Shown piece after piece: positions 17,694 to 26,400 of a stretch of 64,000 nt of DNA. This stretch comes from Paenibacillus sp. SYP-B4298 (GTDB taxonomy: Bacteria > Bacillota > Bacilli > Paenibacillales > Paenibacillaceae). Numbering within the stretch: position 1 is the stretch's first letter; the number at the start of each line of letters is the position of its first letter. A program made the translations under genes and the position numbers. The DNA lies in contig NZ_CP115484.1 of NCBI RefSeq assembly GCF_027627475.1, positions 1,782,001 through 1,846,000 of the forward strand, read 5' to 3'. The notes below the pieces were generated by a model. It saw only the letters and a program-made list of their open reading frames with translations, ran no database searches and was not told where the DNA came from.

Positions 17694-20600
17694 TTGAATG
17701 GATTAATCCGTTTTTCCATGAAGAGAGTAGCAGCCATGATGATTATGATGGCGCTGCTGCTCGGGGTCGGGATGTTCTCGGCATCATCGCTCAAGATGGA
17801 GACGATGCCGAACATCTCCATTCCATATGTGGTCATCGTCACCTCTTACGGCGCAGCGCCGCAGGATGTCATGACCGACATTACGAAGCCCATTGAAGAG
17901 AAGATCGCCAATCTGCGGGGCGTCGATCTGATCTCATCCGTATCCAGTGACAATGTATCCAATATTACAGTCAAGCTCAAAGATAGCGAGGACCCCGAAG
18001 AGAAGAAGCGGGAGATTGAAAGTCTGCTCTCCGACCTTGTGCTTCCAGAAGGGGCGGCCAAGCCCAGGGCGATGACCTTCGGCTTCTCCTCGTTCCCGGC
18101 TTATTATCTGGCGCTGGATGCTGGAGATACGATGAGCCAGTTGGAGCTGAATAAGCTGTATAAAGATACGATCAAGCCGGGATTTGAATCGATTAGCGGC
18201 TTCGACCATCTGGATTCGATCGGCCAGCGCGAGACCACGCTTGACATTCGTCTTGATGTGGATGTACTTAACGCCTACGGCCTTGATCCGAATCAGGTTT
18301 CCCAGTCGATCCGGGCCGGGCTGACTGAAGGAGCGCTCGGAACGGTCAAGTTCGATGGCAAGTCGCAGATGGCTCGCCTGACAGGCGAGATCAAGAGTCT
18401 GTATGACTTCAAAAATATGGAGATCATGAACAGTGCCGGCCAGACGATGCTGCTCGGCGAGGTGGCGGAGATCAAGGCCGTCACGGAATCGAAGTTCATT
18501 GCCCGCATGGACGGGAATGCTGCGATCGGCATTAACCTGTATAAGACCAGCGATGCGAATGCTGTCGATTTCTCAAGTGCGGCAAACAAAATGATTGCCC
18601 AGTGGGAACAGGACTATCCGGGCATCTCCTTCAAGAAGATCTATGATGCGGCAGACGATGTGAAAAGCTCGATCAGCGGCCTGCTGCGCGAGGGTCTGAT
18701 TGGGATGATTCTGGCGTCGGTCATGATTCTCGTCTTTTTGCGCAATGTGCGCATGACGCTGATCGTGCTCGTCTCCATCCCGCTCTCGATTCTGTTGACC
18801 TTGATCCTGATGCACGGGATGAATATTACCCTGAACATTATGACGCTAGGCGGTATGTTCATCGCGGTCGGTCGGATTGTGGATGACAGTATCGTCGTTA
18901 TCGAGAACGTCTATACCAATCTGGAGAAGGCACAGGAGCGCAATGAATCGGTCATCCTGATGGCGACCCGGCAGGTGGCGATGGCCATTACGTCCTCAAC
19001 GCTTGTTACCGCTGCGGTGTTTCTGCCAATCGGTCTCGTATCCGGCCAGATAGGGCAATTGTTCCGCCCGTTTGCGATTACGGTATCCTGTGCGCTGATG
19101 GCTTCCTTGCTCGTAGCGCTTACTGTCATTCCGATGCTGACCAAGATGATGGTGCTTCGCAGCACCAAGGCTGGCTCCGGTCATACAGAGCATTCCGACG
19201 GGAAGGTCACTACCTTCTATAAGAAGGTGCTGCTGTGGAGCTTGACGCATCGAGTGAAGACGATGCTGCTGGCGATTGGGTTCCTGATTGTCAGTGTTAT
19301 AGGTACATTGCCGTTCATTCCGCTCACGTTTATGCCAGAGTCGGAAGGCTCCAAGCAGGTATCCTTCACCGTTAAGCTGCCGTATGAAACCTCGCTGGAG
19401 AGTACCGATCTGCAAGTGCAGCAGATTGAGGCGATGCTGCAGGAGGCGAAGGATGAGCAGGGCGCTTCGCTCTTTACCTTCTATGAGTCTCAGGTAGGTT
19501 ATGACGGCTCGGAGACACAGGCGCCTTATTATGCGCAGATATTGGCTGAGGTTAACGAGAACGCCGACCCGGTGAAGGTGCGTAAGGAATTCAACGAGCG
19601 CATTTCGGCTCTGCTGCCGAAGGGCTCCAAGACGGAGGATGCAGCCCTCACAGGTGGCGACGGCTTCTCGGGGCCGGATTTCTCTTATGCTCTGCAAGGA
19701 GACGACCAGACGATGCTGGAGCAAGGTGCACAGCTAGTGCTGGAGAAGCTGAAGGATTTCCCTGAAATCTCGAATGTCAAGACGACGATCAGCGACGCCA
19801 AGACAGAGGTTAACATTGCGGTGAATCATGCGATGGCACAGCAATTCGGCCTTACTTCCGCACAGATTCAGAACGCGGTGCGCGCATGGATCTGGAAGGA
19901 GGAGCTTGGGGATCTCCGGTTTGACAATGTGCTGTATAAGACGACGCTCCAACTCGCTGAGCATCATAAAAACTCGCTGGAGCAGCTTGGCAAGATTCCT
20001 CTGCAGGCGCCGACTGGACAGACGGTCTACCTGAATGAGGTTGCTACGCTCAAGGAGGCTCCGGCTCCAGTATCGCTTCACCGGGAGCGCCTGAAGCAGC
20101 TCGTCAAGATTGAGGCTTCCATTAAATCAGAGAACAAAGCAGTAGTCAGCATCATGGTCAGTGAGGAGCTCGACAAGCTGCAGCTTCCAGAGGGCGTATC
20201 GACTCAGGTAAGCGGGGTGACCGACGATATTGCCAAGAGCTTTACGGAAATGTTCGTCGCTATGATTGTGGCGATTGGTATCGTGTATCTCATTATGGTT
20301 CTGGCCTTCGGCAATGCAAGCACGCCATTTGCTATTCTATTCTCCTTGCCGATGGCAGTTATCGGCGGGTTGATCGGCTTGCTAGTGACCGGTGAATCGC
20401 TGAATGTGACGACCTTGATCGGCTTCATGATGCTGATCGGTATCGTTATTACGAACGCGATCGTACTGCTTGACCGCGCCCAGCAATTGCTGGCGGAAGG
20501 CATGACCGTGCGCAGCGCCATCGTCGAAGCCGGTATGGTCAGGCTGCGGCCGATCATCATGACAGCAGGAGCGACGATTGCAGCGATGCTGCCGCTCGCG

Positions 20601-20816
20601 ATCGGGATGTTCCATTCCGGTGCGAACGTATCGCTCGTCTCCAAAGGGCTCGCGATCGTCGTTATTGGCGGGTTAACCTCGTCTACGCTGCTGACGCTTG
20701 TTGTTGTGCCGGTGGTCTATGAGACGCTGGAGGTATGGAAGGCGAAGCTGTCGCGCGCCGGACGCCGTGATCGCGCCAAGGGTGGCAGTCAACCAAAGAC
20801 AGAGACCGGCATGTAG
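17694..20816 (+). CDS. RND-superfamily multidrug efflux transporter (AcrB/SwrC-like)
   Basis: 1,040 residues. The start is TTG 17694, after AGGAGGG. It has the RND plan: TM1 (about 10-30), a large extracytoplasmic loop (about 35-335), TM2-6 (about 338-510), TM7 (about 525), a second loop (about 550-860) and TM8-12 to the end. TM4 contains D397-D398 in GRIVDDSIVVIEN, the proton-relay aspartates of HAE1-type pumps. It exports hydrophobic compounds, lipopeptides or drugs with proton motive force. The downstream lipoprotein adaptor is its partner; no outer membrane factor is expected in a Gram-positive cell. Bacillus SwrC (surfactin resistance) is the closest functional analogue I can name. Confidence 0.93.
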   Translation: MNGLIRFSMKRVAAMMIMMALLLGVGMFSASSLKMETMPNISIPYVVIVTSYGAAPQDVMTDITKPIEEKIANLRGVDLISSVSSDNVSNITVKLKDSEDPEEKKREIESLLSDLVLPEGAAKPRAMTFGFSSFPAYYLALDAGDTMSQLELNKLYKDTIKPGFESISGFDHLDSIGQRETTLDIRLDVDVLNAYGLDPNQVSQSIRAGLTEGALGTVKFDGKSQMARLTGEIKSLYDFKNMEIMNSAGQTMLLGEVAEIKAVTESKFIARMDGNAAIGINLYKTSDANAVDFSSAANKMIAQWEQDYPGISFKKIYDAADDVKSSISGLLREGLIGMILASVMILVFLRNVRMTLIVLVSIPLSILLTLILMHGMNITLNIMTLGGMFIAVGRIVDDSIVVIENVYTNLEKAQERNESVILMATRQVAMAITSSTLVTAAVFLPIGLVSGQIGQLFRPFAITVSCALMASLLVALTVIPMLTKMMVLRSTKAGSGHTEHSDGKVTTFYKKVLLWSLTHRVKTMLLAIGFLIVSVIGTLPFIPLTFMPESEGSKQVSFTVKLPYETSLESTDLQVQQIEAMLQEAKDEQGASLFTFYESQVGYDGSETQAPYYAQILAEVNENADPVKVRKEFNERISALLPKGSKTEDAALTGGDGFSGPDFSYALQGDDQTMLEQGAQLVLEKLKDFPEISNVKTTISDAKTEVNIAVNHAMAQQFGLTSAQIQNAVRAWIWKEELGDLRFDNVLYKTTLQLAEHHKNSLEQLGKIPLQAPTGQTVYLNEVATLKEAPAPVSLHRERLKQLVKIEASIKSENKAVVSIMVSEELDKLQLPEGVSTQVSGVTDDIAKSFTEMFVAMIVAIGIVYLIMVLAFGNASTPFAILFSLPMAVIGGLIGLLVTGESLNVTTLIGFMMLIGIVITNAIVLLDRAQQLLAEGMTVRSAIVEAGMVRLRPIIMTAGATIAAMLPLAIGMFHSGANVSLVSKGLAIVVIGGLTSSTLLTLVVVPVVYETLEVWKAKLSRAGRRDRAKGGSQPKTETGM

Positions 20817-20892
20817 TGGACATTCAGATCACAGACAAGCAAGCGGAATAGCAAGGCACAGGCTATAATTTGAGAAAGGGGAACCATCCAAC

Positions 20893-22092
20893 ATGAACCG
20901 AAAAGGAATTCTATCCCGCTATCGCATGAAGGCGGCTCTGCTGCTGCTGGGAGCCTCCATCATGGCTGCTGGCTGCACGAATACACAAGGAGCGGAGCCG
21001 GAGAACGGGACTGCGGAGTCGAAAGGGCTGCCCAAGGTGAAAATCGAGCAAGTCGGCAGACACAGTATGGGGGAGCCGCGCGAGCAGATTGGTGAAGTGA
21101 CGGCGGCGATCAAATTCGATATGATCGCCAAGACCGGCGGCGAGGTCGTCGAGCGGGTCAAGCAAAATGGCGATACGGTCAAAAAGAATGACGTCATCGC
21201 TCGCATCAGCTCGGAACGGGCAGATGCCCAACTGGAAAATGCGCAAACCCAGGTGCGAATTGCCCGCGAAGCGCTGGCAGCCAGCAGCAAGTCCGTGCAA
21301 TTGCAGCGTGAGAAGCTGCTCAAGGATATTAAGGATGCGGAAAATGCGTACAAGGAGATACGCATGACTCAGGACGATACCGCGGCGGAGAAAGCCAAGG
21401 ATGCAGTAGAGCTGCTTCAGCGGCAGTTGTCCGTGATGGATTCTTCCAACAACGTGGCGCAGTTGGAGGCTTCTGTTGCCTCTGCGGAGGCGGGACTGAA
21501 GGACGTTCAGCTATCGCTCGGGGACTATGTGATTAAGGCGCCGTCGGATGGCGTGCTGACGAATCTGACGGTACGTGAAGGAAGCTATCTGCAGGCGGGT
21601 TCAGTCATTGGTGTTGTGCAGAAGACAGAGCGGATCGTGATCGAGGTCAAGCTGACCGAGAAAGCGGCTGAGCTTGTGCGCGGCAAAAAGGAATTGGTCT
21701 TCTACAGTGCGGATGGCGCCTCCGGCAAGCTCAAGGCTCGTATCAATTCTGTGGACCTGTTCGCCAACCCTAGCACACGACTGTTCGCTATGGAGCTGGA
21801 GGCGGATAACCCAGGCGGTGTGATCAAGCCGGGCAGCAGAGTGCATGTCCAGTTGACGACAGAGGATGAGGAGAATGTTGTGGCGATTCCATCTCTGAGC
21901 GTCGTTCGCGAGGGCGATGAGACCTTCGTCTTTGTCGCCAAAGGATCGGTGGCAGAGAAGCGCAAAATCGAGCTGGGTCGAATGAAAGGATCGTATCAGG
22001 AGGTACTCTCTGGCCTGGCTGTATCGGATCAACTCGTCGTCAGCGGACAGCATCAGCTTGCCGATCAGGCACAGATTGAGATTGAGAGCTGA
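20893..22092 (+). CDS. RND efflux membrane-fusion lipoprotein (HlyD/AcrA family)
   Basis: 399 residues. The N-terminus has a type II signal peptide with lipobox AAGC (Cys about 28), so the protein is lipid-anchored outside the membrane. Then come the first lipoyl half (KTGGEVVERVKQNGDTVKKNDVIARI), an alpha-helical hairpin (about 105-205) with coiled-coil character, the second lipoyl half (YVIKAPSDGVLTNLTVREGSYLQAG), a beta barrel and a membrane-proximal domain (VVREGDETFVFV). It bridges the RND pump at 17694 and the cell wall space. It starts 76 bases after the pump gene with AAAGGGG upstream, in the same operon. Confidence 0.92.
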   Translation: MNRKGILSRYRMKAALLLLGASIMAAGCTNTQGAEPENGTAESKGLPKVKIEQVGRHSMGEPREQIGEVTAAIKFDMIAKTGGEVVERVKQNGDTVKKNDVIARISSERADAQLENAQTQVRIAREALAASSKSVQLQREKLLKDIKDAENAYKEIRMTQDDTAAEKAKDAVELLQRQLSVMDSSNNVAQLEASVASAEAGLKDVQLSLGDYVIKAPSDGVLTNLTVREGSYLQAGSVIGVVQKTERIVIEVKLTEKAAELVRGKKELVFYSADGASGKLKARINSVDLFANPSTRLFAMELEADNPGGVIKPGSRVHVQLTTEDEENVVAIPSLSVVREGDETFVFVAKGSVAEKRKIELGRMKGSYQEVLSGLAVSDQLVVSGQHQLADQAQIEIES

Positions 22093-22129
22093 ATCTGGTT
22101 CTATAGCCAGTGATAAGGAGGGGCGGCAT

Positions 22130-22738
22130 ATGGATACATTCCAAACGGCAGTAACCCCATATATGAAAGAGTTGCACGGCTATTGCTCTTATCTTGCGTC
22201 ATCGTCATGGGATGCAGAGGATCTGGTGCAGGAGACGATGTTGCGCATGCTGGGACATTATCGAAAGACCGGCAAGGTGATTGGCTCCAAAAACTGGATG
22301 TTTACTGTAGCCCGCAACATCTGGATTGATCAGCATCGCAAAAATAAAAGTCGGGCCAGCACGGTGCCGATTGAAAGCATGACCTTTGTCGTTCAGTCCG
22401 CCGATTATATTTCGATTCGAACCACGATGGAATGGATGAGCGATTATTTGTCCGACCGGGAGATTCGAATGCTGATCTTGTATGAGGTTTACCGCTACAC
22501 ATACCGCGAGATTGCACAGGCGAACAACTGCACCGTGTCCACGGTGAAGATGGTGCTGTATCACGCCAAGAGACGGCTCAAGACGGCAGTGGAGGGCAAG
22601 CCTCAGGCGTCATCGCTGAACGAGACGAAGGAAGCAGGGCGCACAGCCGGCAAGGCGAAGCCGCCATCGCTCCACCGTACCTATCAGGTCGAATATTGGA
22701 CCAAGCGTCTGGTTCAGTTCGATGCTGGCATGATGTAG
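22130..22738 (+). CDS. ECF-type RNA polymerase sigma factor
   Basis: 202 residues from the ATG at 22130, behind AAGGAGGGG; a longer frame begins inside the adaptor gene. Region 2 is SSWDAEDLVQETMLRMLGHY...NWMFTVARNIWIDQHRK, and region 4 is LSDREIRMLILYEVYRYTYREIAQANNCTVSTVKMVLYHAKRRLK, with the helix-turn-helix recognising the -35 box. About 40 basic residues follow region 4. No anti-sigma gene lies next to it. It ends the regulator-kinase-pump-adaptor cluster and could be activated together with the pump; its targets are unknown. A strong terminator follows. Confidence 0.88.
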   Translation: MDTFQTAVTPYMKELHGYCSYLASSSWDAEDLVQETMLRMLGHYRKTGKVIGSKNWMFTVARNIWIDQHRKNKSRASTVPIESMTFVVQSADYISIRTTMEWMSDYLSDREIRMLILYEVYRYTYREIAQANNCTVSTVKMVLYHAKRRLKTAVEGKPQASSLNETKEAGRTAGKAKPPSLHRTYQVEYWTKRLVQFDAGMM

Positions 22739-22757
22739 CTGCATTTATCCAATATAG

Positions 22758-22793
22758 AAGGGACTTGCTCGGCTTCACCGGGCAAGTCCCTTT
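22758..22793 (+). terminator. Terminator after the sigma factor gene
   Basis: 11-bp perfect stem AAGGGACTTGC / GCAAGTCCCTT with a 13-base loop and a short T run. Confidence 0.88.
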
Positions 22794-22881
22794 CTCGCAA
22801 TTCGTTCGGATGTGAATTGCAGCATAGCCTGTCGAGGAAGGTGCAACTGTCTGCAGGAAGTTAGCGCTGCTTTAGCAATCG

Positions 22882-23184
22882 TCAGCCCTCTACCACATCG
22901 GCGTGCAGCACGGTTGCGATCTCGATCATTTTAGGCACGACCGCTTCATGGGCAACGGCAACGTACAGGTCGCCCATATAGTGGCGAAATGGAATTTGTG
23001 CGCCTTCATGCTGCCACATGAAGAAGTCGCCGTCAATAGACATGGTGCTCTCCGGGCCTTTGACGGTCAGTGTTGGCATGTAGACAAAGTCGGGCTGGGT
23101 CAAGAAGTAGCCCTTGCACTCCTCCAAGGAAATGGTGAGCTCCTCTTGCTGCATGGAGCGGGTAATGCGAAAACGCTGGTTCAT
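22882..23184 (-). CDS. Hypothetical 100-residue protein
   Basis: 100 residues, starting at an ATG seven bases after GGGAGG. It is mostly beta-strand-like, has no signal peptide or membrane segment, and reads as a small cytoplasmic fold (FRITRSMQQEELTISLEEC, then PTLTVKGPESTMSIDGDF, then a final helix PKMIEIATVLHADVVEG). I do not recognise a family. It lies 53 bases downstream of the Gfo/Idh/MocA gene on the same strand and may be co-transcribed with it. The ribosome site and compact frame support a real gene. Confidence 0.7.
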   Translation of the reverse strand: MNQRFRITRSMQQEELTISLEECKGYFLTQPDFVYMPTLTVKGPESTMSIDGDFFMWQHEGAQIPFRHYMGDLYVAVAHEAVVPKMIEIATVLHADVVEG

Positions 23185-23237
23185 GTGCTTGCCTCCCGTT
23201 TCTAATATTGGACATTCCCCAGGGCGTAAGACACACC

Positions 23238-24224
23238 CTAGCGCTGATCTGCGGGATAGACAAGCCCGATCTGGCGCCGAATCTCATCCATCCATTTCAT
23301 CGTCAGCAGCGAATGCTGATGGCTGTTATTCCTCGATTGCCGTTCGCCACGCTCGATGAGTCGGATGAACTCCTCGGCTTCATAGAACATTGAATCCTCA
23401 CGCTGTACCTCGCTCAGCTCCTCCATGGTTCCATCCCTGTATGCAATCCGCACCCGCTCCATGGAGCTGATCTTGTCGATGATGATGCTGCCGAGCTCGC
23501 CCTGAATTTCTGAGGGGAGGGAGGAGGCGGATATTTTGGAGTGTGTAATGACCGCTTCAATGCCCGGATAGGAGGCAATCACGCTGCCGCCGCCATCCAC
23601 GCCGGATGCCAGCATATGGGAAGAAGCCTGTACGCGATCAGGCTCGCCCAGCAGCACGATCATCGGATATAGGCAGTAGACGCCCAGATCCATCAGCGAG
23701 CCGTTCGACAATTCGGGCTTAAAGGCATTGAGCACCGTGCCCTGCTTGTAAGCATCATAGCGAGACGAGTACTGGCAGAAGCTGGCGGTATAGCGCCGGA
23801 TCGGGCCGATCTTGTGCAGGTTGCGCTGCACAGCCAGAAAATTCGGCAGCAATGTTGGCTTCATCGCCTCCATCAGCACCGCACCGCTCGCCTCAGCAGC
23901 CGCGATCATCGCCCGTACCTCCCGTTCATTTGAAGCCAGCGGCTTCTCGCACAGCACATGCTTGCCATGCTGCAGCAGGGTGATGGCCTGCTCCGCATGC
24001 ATGGAATTGGGGCTGGCAATATAGACAGCATCCAGCTTATCGCTGGTGGCCAGCTCAAGCAGATCCGTATAGATATGCTCGGCTCCATAACGGGCGGCAA
24101 ATTCCGCCCCCTTCTCCGTTGTTCGCGAATAGACGGCCGTCAGCTTGAAAGCATCCAGGTGCTGAGCCGCCTTGAGGAACGATTCTGTAATCCAGTTCGT
24201 GCCGATAACTCCAAATCGCAGCAT
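23238..24224 (-). CDS. Gfo/Idh/MocA-family NAD(P)-dependent dehydrogenase
   Basis: 328 residues. N-terminal Rossmann domain MLRFGVIGTNWITESFL with the dinucleotide loop, then YIASPNSMHAEQAITLLQHGKHVLCEKPLASN, whose EKP lysine is the catalytic residue of the family. The C-terminal alpha/beta domain includes SLMDLGVYCLYPMIVLLGEPD. It resembles the trans-dihydrodiol dehydrogenase-like subgroup. It oxidises a sugar or cyclitol with NAD(P); the substrate cannot be told. AAAGGAG lies 11 bases before the ATG. Three more members of this superfamily sit at 53-57.5 kb. Confidence 0.9.
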   Translation of the reverse strand: MLRFGVIGTNWITESFLKAAQHLDAFKLTAVYSRTTEKGAEFAARYGAEHIYTDLLELATSDKLDAVYIASPNSMHAEQAITLLQHGKHVLCEKPLASNEREVRAMIAAAEASGAVLMEAMKPTLLPNFLAVQRNLHKIGPIRRYTASFCQYSSRYDAYKQGTVLNAFKPELSNGSLMDLGVYCLYPMIVLLGEPDRVQASSHMLASGVDGGGSVIASYPGIEAVITHSKISASSLPSEIQGELGSIIIDKISSMERVRIAYRDGTMEELSEVQREDSMFYEAEEFIRLIERGERQSRNNSHQHSLLTMKWMDEIRRQIGLVYPADQR

Positions 24225-24304
24225 GCTTGATGTTGCTCCTTTCGGGTTTAGCTATGAATGATTCTACCGCAAGCCTCCAAGAGTGGCAACCGCAGCTTAA
24301 GAGC

Positions 24305-24934
24305 TTAGCCCCAGACCGAGGTCGCGAACTGATAGCCGAAATAGAGGCTGAACCCAAGCAGCAGACAGCCGGCGACGATGGAGAACCAGCGCAGAAAGGT
24401 TTCGCTGACAAAACGTCGGGTATAGTGCACAAAGCCCATTAAGGCGACATCATGCAATAGTATGCCCGCCAGAATACCTGCTGCCGAGGCGATGAAGGTT
24501 GCCGAGGTAGAGGAGGCATCGAAGGAAGCGGCGAGTACGGTGCCGAAGACGCCGATCCAGAAGACGATATTAGAAGGCGATACGGCAACGAGCAGCCCGG
24601 ACAGATAGGATTTGCGCAGCGACTTGCCTTCCGCTTCGCCCTCAATGACTCTTGTCTTGCGGCTTTCCTTGAACGAATCGATGCTCAAATAGAGCAGAAA
24701 CAGACAGCCTGCCAGCCACATGATGTGCTGTACGATAGGCATATTCAGGTAGGTTGAGAAGCCGAGATAGATCAGAATGATCATTCCCAGATCAAAGGTC
24801 ATGCCCCCTAGCCCAACCATCCATCCATACATAAAGCCATTGCGCAGTCCCTGCTTCATCATCTGGATGGTGACCGTCCCGACAGGAATGGAGATGGATA
24901 GTCCTAACAGTGCGCTCGTAAAAAAAGTGTTCAA
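24305..24934 (-). CDS. LysE/RhtB-family amino-acid exporter
   Basis: About 209 residues with six membrane segments. The start is likely TTG 24934, since AAGGGAG lies eight bases before it; another in-frame TTG at 24958 has no such site. The N-terminal NTFFTSALLGLSISIPVGTVTIQMMKQGLRNGF carries the G.PVGP-like motif of the LysE family, here with T for the last proline. SGLLVAVSPSNIVFWIGVFGT matches the second conserved region. It exports an amino acid or related small molecule; substrate unknown. Confidence 0.85.
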   Translation of the reverse strand: MNTFFTSALLGLSISIPVGTVTIQMMKQGLRNGFMYGWMVGLGGMTFDLGMIILIYLGFSTYLNMPIVQHIMWLAGCLFLLYLSIDSFKESRKTRVIEGEAEGKSLRKSYLSGLLVAVSPSNIVFWIGVFGTVLAASFDASSTSATFIASAAGILAGILLHDVALMGFVHYTRRFVSETFLRWFSIVAGCLLLGFSLYFGYQFATSVWG

Positions 24935-25289
24935 TTGACAGTCTCCCTTGCAATTCAATATAGACAGCGATCCCTGCTGGCGAGATGCGCTTGCGGCGGC
25001 CGTTTGCCGTTGTTGCGAGGCGCATCGTTGAAAACAGAAAAGCCGTAATTTCTATCGAAACATATTTCGAGGATTTTAGCAATATATTCTCACAATGCAA
25101 CCATGGCAGAGTCATGTCCATTAGACAGCAATATCAAAATGGGATTACAAACAAAGGAAATTCATCCTATAATGTAGGGAGACATCCAGATCAACGTTAT
25201 GTATCGGTATTTTAAGCAGCGGTGGAGATCGGTGAAGTGGATAGGTCGCACTACAGGCGAGGGCTGTGCAGAAAAATGGGGGAATGAAG

Positions 25290-26129
25290 ATGCAGGTTAT
25301 CGATGCGAAGCTTGCCGAGCGGGTAGAGCAATCGGAGATGAGGTACATGGTGGATCGGATGCGGGCGATGCAGGAGCGGCCTGGCAATCCGATGGGAGTC
25401 GAGATTGCCGGGTTCGGCAATGCGGTGGCGCTGTATGCCCGTGAGATGCCTTGGCCGCAATTCAACACCGTCAAGGGATTAAGCGAGGCGGAGGCAGAGC
25501 GGGTTGACGAGGTAATCGCTTGGTATGGTAACCGTGCTCCGCAGTGGGAGATTATCCCTTCGAGAGGAGGGCAGGCGTTGCAGCAGCGGCTGGCGCAGCG
25601 AGGCTACTATCAATCAGGCTTTCATAGCTCATGGTTCATGCCGCTGGTGCTGGAGAGCAGGCAGAGCGATCCCGCTGCCGAGACAGGACGCGAGACTTCA
25701 AGCGGCGAATGGAGGCTGGCCGAGCTGAGCGCGGCAGACGGGCTGGAGCAATACGCTCGCGTCCATTGCCTTGCTACGGGGCTGCCGCTCTCCGGTGCGG
25801 AGGCGGTTGCCGCCAATAACGAGGTGCTGCTGGGGAGAGCCGGCTGGAGCTTTTATCTAGCCGAGGCTGAGGATGGCGAGCCAGCAGGCGCAGCGGTCAT
25901 GCATTGTGCTGACGGTGTGGCCTCGCTGACCTTTGCGGCTGTGCTGCCGCAGTACCGGGGGCGCGGTCTTCATCAGGCGCTGATTCTGCGTCGTCTGGAG
26001 CAGGCACGCGCCAGCGGCTGCACGCTTGCGGTATCCCAGGCAGCTTACGCTTCAGCGAGCGCTCGCAATATGGAGCGCTGCGGTCTGCGGCTAGCCTATA
26101 CGCGCGCGACGTGGAGCGCGCTGCCATAG
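25290..26129 (+). CDS. GNAT-family N-acetyltransferase
   Basis: About 279 residues from the ATG at 25290, which has GGGGGA seven bases upstream; earlier GTG and ATG codons overlap that site. The C-terminal half is a GNAT domain: ASLTFAAVLPQYRGRGLHQALILRRLEQARASGC has the acetyl-CoA motif A (Q/R-x-x-G-x-G/A), followed by a beta-bulge segment and the final RNMERCGLRLAYTRATW. The N-terminal half (about 1-140) looks like a degenerate first GNAT-like domain. Substrate unknown. The 265-base gap after it holds a hairpin at about 26220-26256 without a T run. Confidence 0.82.
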   Translation: MQVIDAKLAERVEQSEMRYMVDRMRAMQERPGNPMGVEIAGFGNAVALYAREMPWPQFNTVKGLSEAEAERVDEVIAWYGNRAPQWEIIPSRGGQALQQRLAQRGYYQSGFHSSWFMPLVLESRQSDPAAETGRETSSGEWRLAELSAADGLEQYARVHCLATGLPLSGAEAVAANNEVLLGRAGWSFYLAEAEDGEPAGAAVMHCADGVASLTFAAVLPQYRGRGLHQALILRRLEQARASGCTLAVSQAAYASASARNMERCGLRLAYTRATWSALP

Positions 26130-26400
26130 CGCCAGACAGCCGTGATTGAAGGACAAGCCGGCAGGTGCAGGCGAACCAGCACGAAGAACCACGGAGGCTG
26201 CTGGTACATAGATTAAGCGTAAGACCGTTCTACGGAGCTCGTGTTCCCGGAGCGGTCTTCGGTGTTGCCTGCGATGTGAGGAACGTTTGGCCGACCTGGA
26301 GTAGAGGGTCGCGAATGGTTGGGCAGGCAAGCTGGCGAAGATCAGGCTTGAATATCTGCTGGAAGATAGAGGACAATAGAGGAACGGGAGGGACATGCTT

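Noticed and set aside
26220-26256. Hairpin AAGACCG...CGGTCTT
   Set aside because: No T run follows, so I did not list it as a terminator; it may still be a weak processing or attenuation site.
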